Below, piece after piece: positions 23,052 to 36,066 of a DNA stretch of 64,000 nucleotides (positions are counted from its first letter, which is position 1; the number at the start of each line of letters is the position of its first letter). This DNA is from Rhizomucor pusillus. Taxonomy: Eukaryota; Mucoromycota; Mucoromycetes; Mucorales; Lichtheimiaceae. The stretch covers positions 1 through 64,000 of the forward strand of contig FWWN02000246.1 of assembly GCA_900175165.2 (NCBI GenBank). The letters run 5' to 3'. Under the pieces are notes generated by a model that did no database searches, was not told the DNA's origin, and was given only the letters and a program-made list of their open reading frames with translations. The position numbers and the translations under genes were made by a program.

Positions 23052-26000
23052 ATGAATAATACTTGCAATGATTTGACAGAAATATGCAACTTGACAGAGG
23101 AAGCGATAGTCAGCACACTTCGATCTCGATTTCTGGAGAACAAAATTTATACACGTATACGTAATTCGACGCTTGTATACATCAACCCTTATCAAGACGT
23201 TTCCGATTCACAGCAGGAGCTCTCTGAACGCTATCTATCTGAATACAAAGAAACATCAACTGCTATACACAGGTCCCCGCAGCAGCTTGATCCGCATATC
23301 TTCCAGCATGTAAACCAGGCGTATTTTCATCTACGACGAACGGGTAATGATCAATCTATTGTTTTCAGGTAAGCTTCAACAGACTAAATTATTTATCACG
23401 AGTATTTATCGAAAATATCAATCTGCAATAACTCCTCAGGGGTGCTACTGCTAGTGGCAAGACGCAAATGCGGCAGGCGGCTTTGTTACATTTAATGACG
23501 TTAAGCAGCAGCAATAACAAAAAGATAGAGCGCGTGCAGGATCTTGTGCAGCGTGCCTACCGAGTTCTCGAGCTGTTTGGAAATTGCAGAGCAACGGCCA
23601 ACACGAATGCATCCAGATTCGGCAGCTTTGTCGAGTTGCAGTTCAACGAAAGAGGTCGAATGATTGGTGCTAAATTTCTCGACTATACTCTCGATCGATC
23701 CCGTGTTACTCAACCGCAAGCCTCTGAAGAGACGAATTACAATGTACTTTACAAAATAGCACAGCAGCAGCAAACATCGCCTTTTCTATACAATAGAGAA
23801 GCTGCTGCACGTACCGCCGCTGACGAGGATCAGGACTTGATGGATCTCAAGTCAGATATGAAAGCGCTTGGAATAGGCAAAGCAACGTGGCAGGAGCTTG
23901 TAAACATTCTCACAGCCATTCTGCGCATCGGAAACATCCAGTTTAGCACGCGACAGCAAGATGTCATCGTCAAGAACCCGAACGAGCTCGAAGCAATTGC
24001 TCAGCTACTCGGTGTTGAGCCAAGAGATATCGAAAACGTGCTTACATACCAGACCAAGTTAGTACAGCGAGAAATGGCAACGGTCGTCCTGACAGCCGAA
24101 CAAGCAGGGGTTCAAAGGGATCAATTAGCGCAGACCCTATATACTCTTTTGTTCAGTTGGATTGTCGAAGCAATCAACCGAAAACTATGCAAATCAACTT
24201 TCCAGAATTTCATAGGCCTTCTCGACTTTCCAGGCACTAGCTCTGCACAGTCCTTTGACCAGTTTTGTGTCCATTTTGCCAACGAGAAACTGCAGCAGTT
24301 CATGTTATCGCATCAATTCCAGTACAATGCCGGGGTCTACGCCGAGAAACCTGTTGATCGCGATCCAGTAACGTTTTCCTTTGCTTCGGGATTACAGATT
24401 ACCTCAAAACTTGCAGCGTGCACGACTGCTGAGCAGATAGAGGCGCAACTGAGCGAATGCAAACAGGATCCGGCACTCACGATCAAACGCTCTGGCACGT
24501 TCTGCGTCCAGCATTTTTCGGGACCGGTTGCCTACAATGTACAAGAGATCGCGTCCAAAAATGCAGAAACCCTGAACGCTGACTATGTCGCGCTGTTCAA
24601 AAGCGATAACTGTACGAACGAGCTTGCTAAGCAGCTTTTTTCACAAAAGGTTGTGAGCGAGTCCCAGACAAAATGTGGCACAATAGTATCCGCGCAGCAG
24701 TCATCTAAACCTCACAGGTCACCTTCAATGCGCAAAAAGAATAAACGGGAGAGCACGCCGAAGCAACAAATACAGACACGATTTGGCCAGGTCGCCGATG
24801 CTATTGACGAGCTTATCACCACCTTGCAAGAAACTCAGCTGTGGTGGGTTGTATGCTTACGACCAAACGATCTCAATCTGCCAAAATCATGCGATGCAAA
24901 AAAGCTTGCTGGTCAGGTTCAAATGTATCAACTAGTGGATTTGGCACTGCGTGCAAGACATGAATATCTCGTACGCATATCCATCGATGAGTTTTGTGAA
25001 AGATACAAGGAATTGATTGAAGAGACGAGTATCAGCGACTACGGCGGTCAGGTCTCTCCAAGCGATCAGTGCCATGCTTTAATGGGTGTATTTAATTGGA
25101 ATGTTCGTATGATGGTGATTGGATACGATCATGTAAGTCTTTCTAGATTTAAGCTGAATTTTACCCTAAATATTGACATATATACTTTATTTTTCACTTT
25201 CTTTCAGGTTTACCTTGACAGTAATGCTTGGACAATACTTGAAAACCAATTACGATCGGCAGAAAAGCAAGAGCAACGAAAGGCTCGCTCCGCTGCGCGT
25301 GGAATCGCATTTGGTAAGATAGTTTTAGATGGCATTGCGTCTGCGTACTGATCAAGCTGTATATACAGACAACGATGATAACAACAATCCACCAATGAGC
25401 CCATACGACGTTGCCGCGTCTGTCATTGATGGATCCGTATTTTCAGACGAACACGGACGAACACATTGTTACACAGACACAACGACGTCCGTGCGCACGT
25501 CTTCCCAGCTTGCAAGCGATGATACCATAAAGATCCCAAAGGAGAAAACTGTCAAAACTAAAAAGCAGCGTCCAACGGCCGCGCGTGCATTTTGGGTCAC
25601 ACTGACCTGGATATCGACCTGGTGGATTCCAGGCTTTGTACTTGGCTGCATTGGTGGCATGCGTCGAGCAGACATCCGGATGGCATGGCGTGAAAAATTC
25701 ACACTATGCGTATTGATTTTTCTTTTATGTGCAGCCATGATCTGGTTCATCTGTTTCTTTGGACAGCTGCTGTGTCCACATGAGGATCTCTACTCACACT
25801 CTGAGCTTCAAGCGAGAAACAACAAGGATAATGCATACATTGCCATCCGCGGCGAAGTATTCGACCTGACTTCGTTTGCACCGCGCCATTGGGCACCCGA
25901 AGTCATACCATCCAGTGCTCTGTTCCAGTACGCTGGTCAGGATGTCAGTGGACTCTTCCCTGTGCAAGTATCGGCGCTGTGCGACGGTAACAATGCGCCA

Positions 26001-28427
26001 ATTCCGCCAGAGTTGACCTTGGAGACACACATCGATATCGTTGATTCCAATGCCAAGTACCACGACTTTAGATACTTTCAAGATGACTACCGAGCCGACT
26101 GGTACTTTGAGCAAATGATGTCGCTGCGGAGGAATTACAGATTGGGATTCATGGGCTACGATATGGACGATATCAAAAATCAGGCACTTAACCCGGTCCA
26201 GCTTGGCGGTATCAGTACTGAACGTCGATGGGCAGTGCTCCACGGCAACGTGTATGATTTGACATCCTACATGCTCGGTGGCGTCCAATTGCATCCTCGC
26301 GGCGAACCGGCAATGCCTCCCAGCAACGACACTGCAGGCGCGGATTTCATCGATAATTCTATCACAGAACTGTTTCGACAACTAGCCGGCACCGATGTCA
26401 CTGCCCACTTTGATGCTCTTCCCATGGATCCCGACAAACGCTCTCGTCAGCTGACTTGCTTGCGCAACTTGTTTTTTGTTGGCAAAGTGGATAATCGTCG
26501 TTCATTGAAATGCTTATTCTCGGAATATTTACTCTTGATCATTACTGCATTTCTGTGTAGCGTGATCCTGTTCAAGTTCCTAGCTGCATTATGTTTGGTG
26601 CCGGCGAAAGCACAGGATGAAGAGTTTGATAAATTCATTGTATGCCAAGTGCCGTGCTACACTGAAGGCGAGGAATCCTTGCGCAAGACGATCGATTCCG
26701 TGGCTGCATTGAAATACGACGATAAGCGCAAACTGCTCTTCCTCGTTGCAGATGGCATGGTGGTCGGCAGCGGCAACGATCGCTCAACTCCACGCATTGT
26801 CTTGGATATCCTCGGCGTTGACCCTTCCATTGATCCTGAACCGGTTTCGTTCCTTTCGCTTGGTCCGGGCCAAAAGCAGCACAACATGGCCAAGGTTTAC
26901 TCTGGACTATACGAGCATGCGGGCCACGTAGTCCCCTACATTGTGGTTGTCAAAGTAGGCACACCCAACGAGCGACAAAAATCTGGTAACCGTGGCAAGC
27001 GAGACTCTCAGATGGTCTTAATGCGGTTCCTTAACAAGGTTCACTACGACGCTCCCATGACACCGCTCGAGCTAGTGATATACCACGAGCTGAAAAATGT
27101 CATTGGTGTCCATCCTAGTTTCTACGAGTTTGTGCTCATGGTCGACGCGGACACGGAGGTCATGCCTGATGCGTTGAACCACATGGTGGCCCGCTTTGTC
27201 CAAGATCCAAAGATTATCGGTCTCTGCGGTGAAACAATGTTGTCAAACGAGAAGGATACCTGGGTGACGATGATCCAAGTATACGAATATTACATTTCGC
27301 ACTACCTCTCAAAAGCATTTGAATCGCTGTTTGGATCTGTTACTTGTCTGCCTGGATGTTTCTGCATGTATCGCATCCGCTCAACAACCAACAGGCCGCT
27401 TCTGGTATCCCACGCTGTCATCAACGACTATGCAGAAAACAACGTGGACACGCTGCATAAAAAGAACCTTTTGCATCTCGGCGAAGACCGGTATCTAACC
27501 ACACTCATTCTCAAGCATTTCCCCACATACAAGACAAAGTTCACACCGGATGTTGCCTGCATGACAAATGCACCCGATAGATGGCCCGTTCTCTTGTCTC
27601 AGCGTCGACGATGGATTAATTCAACAGTGCATAACCTTGGAGAACTCATGTTCCTACCGGAACTTTGTGGATTTTGCTGTTTTTCAATGCGGTTCGTCGT
27701 TATGCTTGATCTGTTAAGTACATTGGTGATGCCGGCCGTGGTGTGCTACCTTGTCTATCTGCTGTACCAACTCAGTACAAGCACAAGCCAAGTGCCGCTT
27801 ATTTCTATAATTACGCTTGCCGGCGTGTACGGATTGCAAGCTATTATTTTCATTCTACGGCGCAAGGCAAGTATATATATATACATCCTTCCATGTTTTG
27901 CAATGTACTAACCCGCTTCACTGGACTGATAGTGGGAGCACATCGGATGGATGATTGTATATATTCTGGCCATCCCAGTGTTTTCGTTCCTTGTGCCTCT
28001 CTACGCATTCTGGCACTTTGACGACTTTTCATGGGGCAACACACGCATTGTACTCGGCGACCGCGGACAAAAGAAAGCGGTCGGCCCCGAAGAAGGCGAA
28101 TTTGATCCGCACTCCATCCCTACAAAACGGTGGGCTGAGCACGAGCGAGATATGTGGGAGCACTCGAATGCCGACGACGAAAAAGTGTTCCGATCTCCCA
28201 GACACTATGCTTCTTCAAAGTATCTCAGCACTGTCGGCAACATCCAGCTCCCTACTGAATCAGAAATTGCGCGGGAAATCGAACGTATCTTGCAGGAGGC
28301 CGAGCTTTCGCATTTGACCAAGAAGCAAGTACGCGATCAGCTGTCAGATATTTTCCAAATCGACATGAATTACAAGCGAGCCTTTATCAACAAATGCATC
28401 GAGTCGTGTCTACAAATGTATAAATAA
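23052..28427 (+). CDS. Chitin synthase with N-terminal myosin motor-like domain (class V/VII)
   Basis: Five exons give 1702 residues in frame: 23052-23368, 23440-25132, 25208-25313, 25369-27866 and 27933-28427. Residues 1 to about 700 are a myosin head: P-loop GATASGKT at 107-114, switch I-like NTNASRFG, and a switch II region reading LLDFPGTSS. Two membrane helices (about 776-838), a cytochrome b5-like fold (GEVFDLTSFAPRHW, about 866) and a third helix follow. Then comes the family 2 glycosyltransferase domain with VDADTEV, GETMLSNEKDTW, CLPGCFCMYR, GEDRYLTT and QRRRW (about 1449), terminal helices, and a DEK-C-like tail (last 60 residues). The enzyme polymerises UDP-GlcNAc into chitin at hyphal tips. 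The last intron has a GC donor (AAG|GCAAGT), needed to join FILRRK to WEHIGWM. The CT-rich leader is noted separately. Confidence 0.95.
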
Positions 28428-28429
28428 AA

Positions 28430-29217
28430 TGTGTAACCATCAGCCGAAAAGAAATAGAATAATAAGTCCTGTATCACGGCAGACCGAAACAAAAAAGAAC
28501 ATTCCTTCTGCAGTTTAGTCCAACTTGTGTCGTTCGATCCTGTCAGCAGCAGCAAAGTCCGGTCATTGATAACTATTTTGTCAGGTCGATGCTTTGTAAA
28601 GCCTGCCAATATCCTGCACGAAACCCTCTTTGATTACCGTGCGCCGTCAGTGTCTGAAGGTCACTAACCTGAAAGATCTCATAAGCTACTACAGAGAAAG
28701 TTATTGATCTTCAGGAAATGAGTTTGGTTCGGCCGTTGAGTTTCAACCTCACATACTGATTGTCCAGGAGCGTAATAGGTTGCAGCATGTCGCAGAAATC
28801 TGCCTGATTCTTAAGAATCTTTTAATGCTTGGTATGTAGGCATTCATTGAGCGGCTGCTTTAATCCTAAAGGTCTCTAGGATCCATTTCATCGGAAGAGG
28901 GATAGATGAAGTAGTGCCGGACCTTCGCAATCATGGAGGGATAGAAAACAAGTACCTGCGACCTAATGGACGCATGCGTCCCAATTGGATGCTCGTATAC
29001 TTTGAAAGAATTGGTTGTTGGGATCCGACGGAAGATCATCCAATCGAATCATTGCAATCTCTTTGAGTCGGTTGTAAACTTTTACTCTGATATGCTTCTT
29101 TATTGGCAAGTGGCATATACACATACACTCAACCAATTCTGAAATACATTGCAGATTACAAGTATTGTAGCAAAATCTTGCATGACCAGTGGTCAGAAAT
29201 AAAAGTACTTTAATCAA
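28430..29217 (-). other. Possible unidentified or decayed minus-strand gene
   Basis: Protein-like stretches lie on the minus strand: RLKEIAMIRLDDLPSDPNNQ (about 29080-29000), NQADFCDMLQPITLLDNQYV (about 28800), FSVVAYEIFQ with a GTTAGT donor (about 28670), and LAGFTKHRPDKIVINDRTLL followed by LLTGSNDTSWTKLQKECSFL (28610-28490). Some joins have plausible splice sites, others are interrupted by stops. I could not build a continuous model or recognise a family. It lies tail-to-tail with the chitin synthase gene and touches the 3' end of the beta-barrel gene on the same strand. It may be an intron-rich real gene or a relic. Confidence 0.3.
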
Positions 29218-30394
29218 CCCAATACCATTCGATCTCGATACGGCCCGTATCCAAGGATGCCAGCTCCATGAACGCAGCAGGCGAGAGATCCTGAAAGATT
29301 ATTGTGTACGTTAGTTTATCTTTTTTTCTAATGCACACAATCTCAGCGAATACTTACAATGCTTCCTTTCTCGCAACTAGGGCACTGTATGCATCATATA
29401 TAAATTTAGGTATTAATCATGAGGAAATTATTTTGGGGTTACGTTGCACTACACTTACGGTATCAGTGATCTTGACTTTGACAGTGCCGTTGGGACCCTT
29501 AATTTGGACATGGCGGCCACAGTTGGGGTTATTGTTAGGGTTAGCGCCGTTCTCCATCTGGATATAGTTCATTGCAGCAATGTAGTCTTCCGCACTGTTG
29601 GTAATACCGCACGAACCAAGACCGGGAGTGTACCAAGTACCATCGCCGCTGAATTCGTAACTTCCACTGCTACCACTGGAAGAGTCAGAAGTCGGCTCAG
29701 CCTTCTTTGAGGTCGTGGTCGTGGTTGTGGTCTTAGTGGTAGTGGTAGTGGTCGTCGTTGTGGTGGGCTTGGGAGTGTGTGTCGTCGTAGTGGTCGTTGT
29801 AGTCGTGGTCTTTGAGGCGCGCTCGGCAGCAGCTTTGGACGAAGATGCAGCGGCAGCAGCAGCGGCCTTTGATGAAGACGCAGCAGCGGCAGCCTTTGAG
29901 GACGAGGCAGCGGCAGCAGCCTTGGACGAGGAAGCAGCAGCAGCGGCCTTTGATGAAGACGCAGCAGCGGCAGCCTTTGAGGACGAGGCAGCGGCAGCAG
30001 CAGCCTTGGACGACGAAGCAGCAGCGGCGGCAGCCTTTGATGAAGACGCAGCAGCGGCAGCCTTTGAGGACGAGGCAGCGGCAGCAGCAGCCTTGGACGA
30101 CGAAGCAGCAGCGGCGGCAGCCTTGGATGAAGATGCGGCAGCGGCAGCAGCAGCCTTGGACGACGAAGCGGCGGCAGCAGCGGCCTTGGAGGATGAAGCA
30201 GCGGTGGCGGCAGACTTGGATGCAGAAGCAGCAGCGGCAATGGACTTGTGCTTATTATCGCTGTTGTCGTTGTAATGGTGGCAACGCTTCTGAAGATGCG
30301 CGACAGTGAAAGATTCTGGGAGGGGCATGGCATTGACAAGCGTAGCCATGAACGCTGCCATCACAATGGCAAACAGGAAGTGAACTTGCTTCAT
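29210..30394 (-). CDS. Secreted RlpA-like/expansin-like double-psi beta-barrel protein
   Basis: Three exons give 347 residues in frame: 30394-29459, 29384-29358 and 29290-29210. A signal peptide (MKQVHFLFAIVMAAFMATLV then NA) is followed by a long low-complexity linker of AAAAASSSKA units, a poly-Thr stretch with HTPKPTTT, and a Ser/Gly-rich hinge. The C-terminal domain carries SGDGTWYTPGLGSCGITN, NPNCGRHVQI, VKITDTCPSCEKGSIDLSPA and FMELASLDTGRIEIEWYWVD. This is the RlpA-like double-psi beta-barrel pattern with its GxGxxT(W/Y)Y start and CP.C...DLSP block. Such fungal proteins are extracellular, often wall-associated and expansin- or cerato-platanin-related; enzymatic activity is not implied. 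The Thr/Ser linker should be heavily O-glycosylated. A TATA box lies about 95 bases upstream. Confidence 0.92.
29830..30230. repeat. Coding minisatellite (Ala/Ser/Lys linker)
   Basis: Tandem imperfect units of about 27-36 bases on the plus strand (for example GCAGCAGCGGCAGCCTTTGA with GAAGACGCA) encode AAAAASSSK units in the beta-barrel protein on the minus strand. Higher-order duplications are visible, since blocks of several units recur nearly unchanged. Such arrays change length by slippage or unequal exchange. Confidence 0.85.
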
Positions 30395-31478
30395 TTATAA
30401 TGAAAGGAACGGGGATCGGGCAGGCCGATGTATGGGGAAGAAATAAAGTAATAGATTTTTCATCTTACAATCTCAAGAAGCTGGTTTTATACTCGTCGGG
30501 TTCAATTAAGCTTGTACGACATTTATGAGTTTTCTCTTGATTCTGCAAACAGATTCCACCCTGAAAAACAGAGCGCTTGGTGACGTGCTGTCTCGCTCAC
30601 TGGTCGGTCTGGAACTGCATGCTTTCTCAGGAAAACATTACTTTAATGAAAATCCTGCTCGAAGCATCAATTCGCAATTTGCCTTTTATCCCTTTTTGTC
30701 GGGCGGGCTTTCTACCGTTCTGCGTCGGGACGTTGTCAGCAACGTTGCACTGCACCCTGAGCGCACAGTCCGGACATGCATCCTAAAAAGCAGACTTTAC
30801 TTTTCTCAGTCGCCCCATTATTTTTATTGCTTTTACCAATGGCAAGCTCCATTAAAGGATAGTCATTAACCATTAGTTAATTTTGGATAAACCTAAATTG
30901 CTTGGGATAACATGACACAACATATGTAGTTGAAAAATATGGCCTTGCACTTTATGATACGATGCATCTACTACTTTTAGAGAGCAGGTTGATAGCTGGC
31001 TTAACAGAGATGCTATCGCAACCACATTCTAATTATATTTAGACGTCCGGGACATGAACATTCAAGACTGATCCTTGGTTTATTTCTGATTTAGTTGTTT
31101 CATATTTAGCATTGACGAATCGATATTCAATGTCTGGTAGTTTTGTAGAATAGATGCAAAGAGAAAGCAGAAAAAGGAGATTGCAAAATGGTTGCAGTTA
31201 TCCAAGATTTCGGAATTACACTTAGCTGAACAATGAATCTAAGACTTCTACAGATTCCAAGTTGATTGTAGAAGTTGCTATCCCATACCAAATAACAGGC
31301 AAGTAAAATCATTAGCTTCTCTCTATAGATGATTGAGGTTTAACGTACACCGTAAATCAGCTTGTTCACCTGTCAAAAATTACAGAAAACTGCAAGATGA
31401 CAGCTCCATTCTGGGTATGCAACTTGTGATCTGGGGATTGCCAATTGCAAGATATGAGAGGATGGTTGTATCTTTATT
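30395..31478. other. Intergenic region, no gene recognised
   Basis: This 1.1-kb region lies upstream of the beta-barrel gene and downstream of DOA10. It contains the TATA box noted separately and A/T-rich sequence. A plus-strand open frame at 30525-30869 shows no domain or conserved motif and is not called. Confidence 0.5.
30485..30491 (-). promoter_or_regulatory. TATA box of the beta-barrel gene
   Basis: TATAAAA on the minus strand, about 90 bases upstream of the ATG at 30394. This is consistent with a strongly or conditionally expressed secreted protein gene. Confidence 0.55.
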
Positions 31479-34400
31479 TTAATGACTGTTCTCTTCATAG
31501 TTGTGCAGTGACCGGCCCACCAAATAGTTATCTTCTCGAACAGACTGGGCCCATCTTTGCCCGATTTTGGCACTGTATCTTAACATGAGCAACGCTGACA
31601 TTGCAGTAGAAAAGGCAGGATATACGGTTTGGAATATCCTGATTTGAAGGCCGGGGTTGTTGACAGCTAAAAGAGAATTTCGTGAGTATTGATTCAGAGG
31701 ATGTTAGCATTTGACATAGACAATTACCTAGCCAACGGATATTCAGAACAGCAATAACAAACGGCACGAAGATGGCTGCAAATAGGATGGATAGCATAGG
31801 CAGCACACGTTGGGAGGTTACTTGCCACAGATTGGCGTTGCGGATTTCCGCAAGAGGTATCTAAGTAATACAAGCAACGTCAGCCTGCATTGAAACAATA
31901 ATTATGTTTTGTTTGTGACGCCAAATATGTAATTTACCGGACTAAATCTTGTCAGCCACGTGTTGTTTGGAGCTATGCGTGCAAGTCCGTGTGCAATGCT
32001 CATCAAGGCGCAACCTTGCGCCCAAATTGGGGCAAGCTGAATCGTTGGAGCGTCTTCACCGAGTTTGCGGTTCGGAAGGATCATGTAAAGCTCTGCAGTG
32101 AGTCCGTACAGTAGTGGCATAACCACACCAAACATTGCCAGCACATATACCAATCGAACCATCTATTATTACCGAGATATTAGACATTATGTTGTACAGA
32201 GAAATATATACCTAGAACGAACCCAGTCAAGTATGGATGCCAGATGCATACGCAATTTCGATATTTTGGCCGTTACACCTGGTTGGAAATACACGTCCTT
32301 TGTGATTCGGTAACATTGGATGGCCATGTGCACCGCAAGTAATAAGGTAAGACCGCCAATTAGGAACGAATACATATCGTGCACTTGCACCGTCGACCGG
32401 AACACAACTCGGAAAATAGCTCGGCCGACTAGAACCGGGGCAGCTAGAGCTGCACTGACGACTAAGGAGAAAGATATCCACATGAGGAACAGGAAAATGA
32501 TGACTCGCTGTTTGAAGTGCGGTGGTGTATACACGATCGTTGTGTTCGTCACGTCGTCTCCTGGGTTGCTCGTTGCAGGGTGACCGAGACGCCGTTCTTC
32601 CGGATCAAGTATCTCGTGGGTGATTGGATCAACGGGGACGAGCATTCTCCTTCCCGGAACGAAGGGAACGCTGTCGTGCTTTGGAGCTCGGACCAATTGA
32701 CCGTCTTGTTGGTATATCATATCCTCCCCTTCGCAGAGTCGGTTAGAAAACATGGCGGACAGCCGAATTCTCCAATTTTTGTAGATGCAGCTACACTCTT
32801 CTTCGCTGTGCCTGCCTCCAAACAAGTATGAAGTAAGACGAAGTTTCCGGCTTAGACATTTCATCCAAGCTAGCGCCAGCTGTTTTATGACTTTGCTTGG
32901 TTTAAAATAGTTTGCCAATGTAGGTATTGCAATGTGGACAAACAAAAAGTCAATCGGTATCGTAGATAACGGCGAGCTAGAAATGTAGTAACTAGTCAGA
33001 TGAACGAAAAGAGCAGTTTTGTATCATTGGACCTACTGAAAATTCCAGCGCAATGGTAGAAGATCCGCCGCCAAATGATTAAGACACCATGTAATGCCTC
33101 CAATGCCAGCTACGATCACAACAGCATAGAGGATGGCACTTGCGCCGATTTTTTGTAGTTGCGTAAGGGCAGGTCTCTCCACAATTTCCTTGATCGGATG
33201 GAATTGTGGATCGTTCGGATCGCGTATAAACCACATCACCCCAGGACGGACAATGTCTCGGCATATCGTGACCAGCACGGCGAACACAAACATGACGGCC
33301 GTTCCAAAGAACCAATGCATGAAGATACTGGCGGCTGGATGCGACTGAAAATACTCGAGCCGATCATTGACCGTTGTGCTCTGGAAACAAGACAGCGAGA
33401 TGAAATCCAACAGTATACCACAGGCCAGCGGAAATAAGAAAAGCTCGATGGCTACAAACATGCCGACTTTAAGTATTATTCCTTGTTGGCGAATTGCTTG
33501 CCTCAGTGTCCCTCCAAATGTCGCGTAGGCCGTGCGCGCTCTCGAGACGAACCAAGAAGATATCACGATGATCACGATATATCCAATAATTATGCATAAA
33601 AATCGGTCGAGACCCGATCGTCCAAATGCTAACTGCTCGTATCTCGTCAGCGCAAGTTGCTGTAATGGTTGTATTTTGCGGATGTACATATGTTGCATAT
33701 TTCGAATATAGGCTTGAAGTATCTGATCAGCCTGCGATAAAATATCGGTTCCTGTCCGAAGATTCTGCTGGCTAGAAGTCGAAAGTGCGTTTTTCATGTT
33801 CTCTGGGACAGCAACGTAGCTGGCTAGAAATGTATCATACAACATGCGAATCCGCGGGATAATATAAGTCGAGCATATATTCAGTACCATGTCCAGCGCT
33901 GCATCGACCAAAGAAACAGTCTTTTCCAGAGGGAACCGGAATATTTCAATCGGTCGAGACTAGAAAATCTATCGTTAGCCCGAAAACGTATCGGTTCACT
34001 CAATCCTTCCACGACTTACCAAAATAAAGACGATACCAATAATGTAAGGCATCCAGACCGTAGCACCTAGGCAAAGAGCAACCAAAAGACAGAAAAGCAC
34101 AGAATTTGATGCAAGAAGTAACATGTCGCCCCGCATGCCTATGACTTCCATGACTCCATCGAGATCGTCCCCGATATTTTCTTCCTCGTTCTCGTTTTCA
34201 GGACCGTTTTCCAAAGCGGCAAGTTGCGGCGGCGGCAAAGGCTGTGGATTCTGTGCAGCATTCTCGATTAAAGTAGGCTCGGGAAGCAATGCTCTGTTGT
34301 TGCGACCCAGTAACGGCGCGTTGGGTGGCTCTCCTCTCCTCAGATTTGCACCGGTCTCGTTTTCCTCGTCTTCCGAAGTCCATTCCGAGTCATCCTGGTT

Positions 34401-35821
34401 TCGTCCTGAAAATACGTTCTGTTGATCTTCCGCATTGTCATGTATTCCAGTATTTTCGGCCTGCATCCATTCCTGTCCTGTATCGTCGATGCGGTCGTCA
34501 CGATCAATTGCAGCATCTTCGTTGTTCGCATTTTCTGGATTCGGCGGTAAATTCGCCGCTCCTTCTTCTTGATCATCCAGCCCGAGCTCTGCGGGTATAT
34601 TCTGGATAATCCATTCACGTAAAAGAAAGGCTGCTACAAGTGCAATGGCGACGATACATGTAATGACTTGCCCTTCAAAGCAATCCGATAAGAGCTGCCT
34701 ATGGATTGTCTTAATGTACATGCTATCGAGCTTTGGAAAACATGCACTTACTTTAGACTTATCCGCGAGGATATTGATGCTGACTTGGCCAGGAATTTAA
34801 AGTACAGGGAGAAGAGTGAGCTGTTTGCATTGATGGTATCGTTGTTGAGGACTGCATTGGAAAAAGGCGTAGGAGATGGAGTCTCGCCAAGTGTGGACGA
34901 TGCAAGTGCAATGGATGATACGGGTGATGCCTCCGGGTATACGGGTGTCTGTTCAATAATTGATGGTGCTGAAATATTGCTAGCTTGCTGGAATGCGCTG
35001 GGCTGCCTGAGCCGACCAAGATATTGTGATAAATTCTCTGCACTCCAAAAATAAAACCGCCATGTCCACACTGTAAAGTACGGAAGTATCACGAGCCACA
35101 CGATGGATACGAGAGTTGCCCGAGCTGCGATACATATTCCACTGACTATACGCTTCCGTAATTGTCTTACAAACAACATTGCTGGTAACGTTTCCGGCAT
35201 GTCTGCGCTGTAGACTATACATCGCATCCAATCAACAAGGCTGCTCACTGTAGCTTGCAGCGCGTTTTTCTCGTTTACCTGGTGTGAATGAAAAAGGATG
35301 CTCGCACAGCTCACAGTATCTAGTACGGCACCGTTCAGTATTATATGCAGGTGAACGCCAAATCTATCGACTTACTGCTTGCGACTATGCGACAGCCACT
35401 CGGTCAAGCTGCATAAACGGACGAGAAACGGTGACAGTAGGCATATATGATCAGTTGCTCGTGTGCCGTATGCAACCTTGACTTGCACTACTTACCAGTC
35501 TTGGTGTACGTAGCGTATACTACCCGAGCATTTACACGGGTGAAATAGAGGTTGATCGGGTGTTGCGCCACTGCGACAGACTCGACATATTTCTGCTATG
35601 CAAATTGCGTCGTGAGCCTCGAGGACTGGATAACTGTGAGAAAAGTAGAATGAAGCATGCCTGAATCATCGTCCATGATGACCGCAGGTTGATTTCGTGT
35701 GGAAGAAGTGGAAAGTAGTTCCGAGAGTGCTAACGATGGTGGTGCTCGATAGTGTGGAGTCCGATGCCTTACCCCTAAACATTTAATGATATTCTGCCCA
35801 CCCTTCATTTGCCGCTTCCAT
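31479..35821 (-). CDS. DOA10: ER membrane RING-CH E3 ubiquitin ligase Doa10/MARCH6
   Basis: A multi-exon gene. The N-terminus carries a RING-CH (C4HC3) domain spread over exons: [42 protein letters not shown] and [11 protein letters not shown] (35600-35290). Many membrane helices follow, an acidic cytosolic loop (about 34200-34600), and the [20 protein letters not shown] block typical of the TEB4/Doa10 domain (about 33230-33160). The C-terminus is [19 protein letters not shown] with stop at 31479. Doa10/MARCH6 ubiquitinates misfolded ER, nuclear-envelope and cytosolic degron proteins for proteasomal degradation. The first coding exon is tentative: ATG 35821 with 20 bases joins in phase to the exon beginning at 35633, but its donor (GTGGGC) is weak. 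Not all internal borders were fixed. No lesion was seen. Confidence 0.88.
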
Positions 35822-36066
35822 CTTTGTTGTATTCTGGAAAATACTCGATTTGCCAACTTTCTGTGAGGTTTCTTATGCTTTTATTCTCTTCCAAACTAGA
35901 AGATGATATACTCGTCCTTTAGGTGCTATAGAATTCTAGCCGAATGCAGGGTTTTCAACTTTCGCTTTGTCCATGAAAGTAGAGTTGAATGTTATTAAAG
36001 GTTTGATGCAATGGTATACATGTACTTGAATGCTAAAGAGTAATGTAAATATAGTTTTCTTTTTCC

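Noticed and set aside
29715..30275. Long plus-strand open frames opposite the Ala/Ser/Lys array (for example a Val- and Ala/Glu/Asp-rich frame)
   Set aside because: They are shadows of the GC-rich repeat on the other strand. The minus-strand product has a signal peptide, introns and a conserved C-terminal domain.
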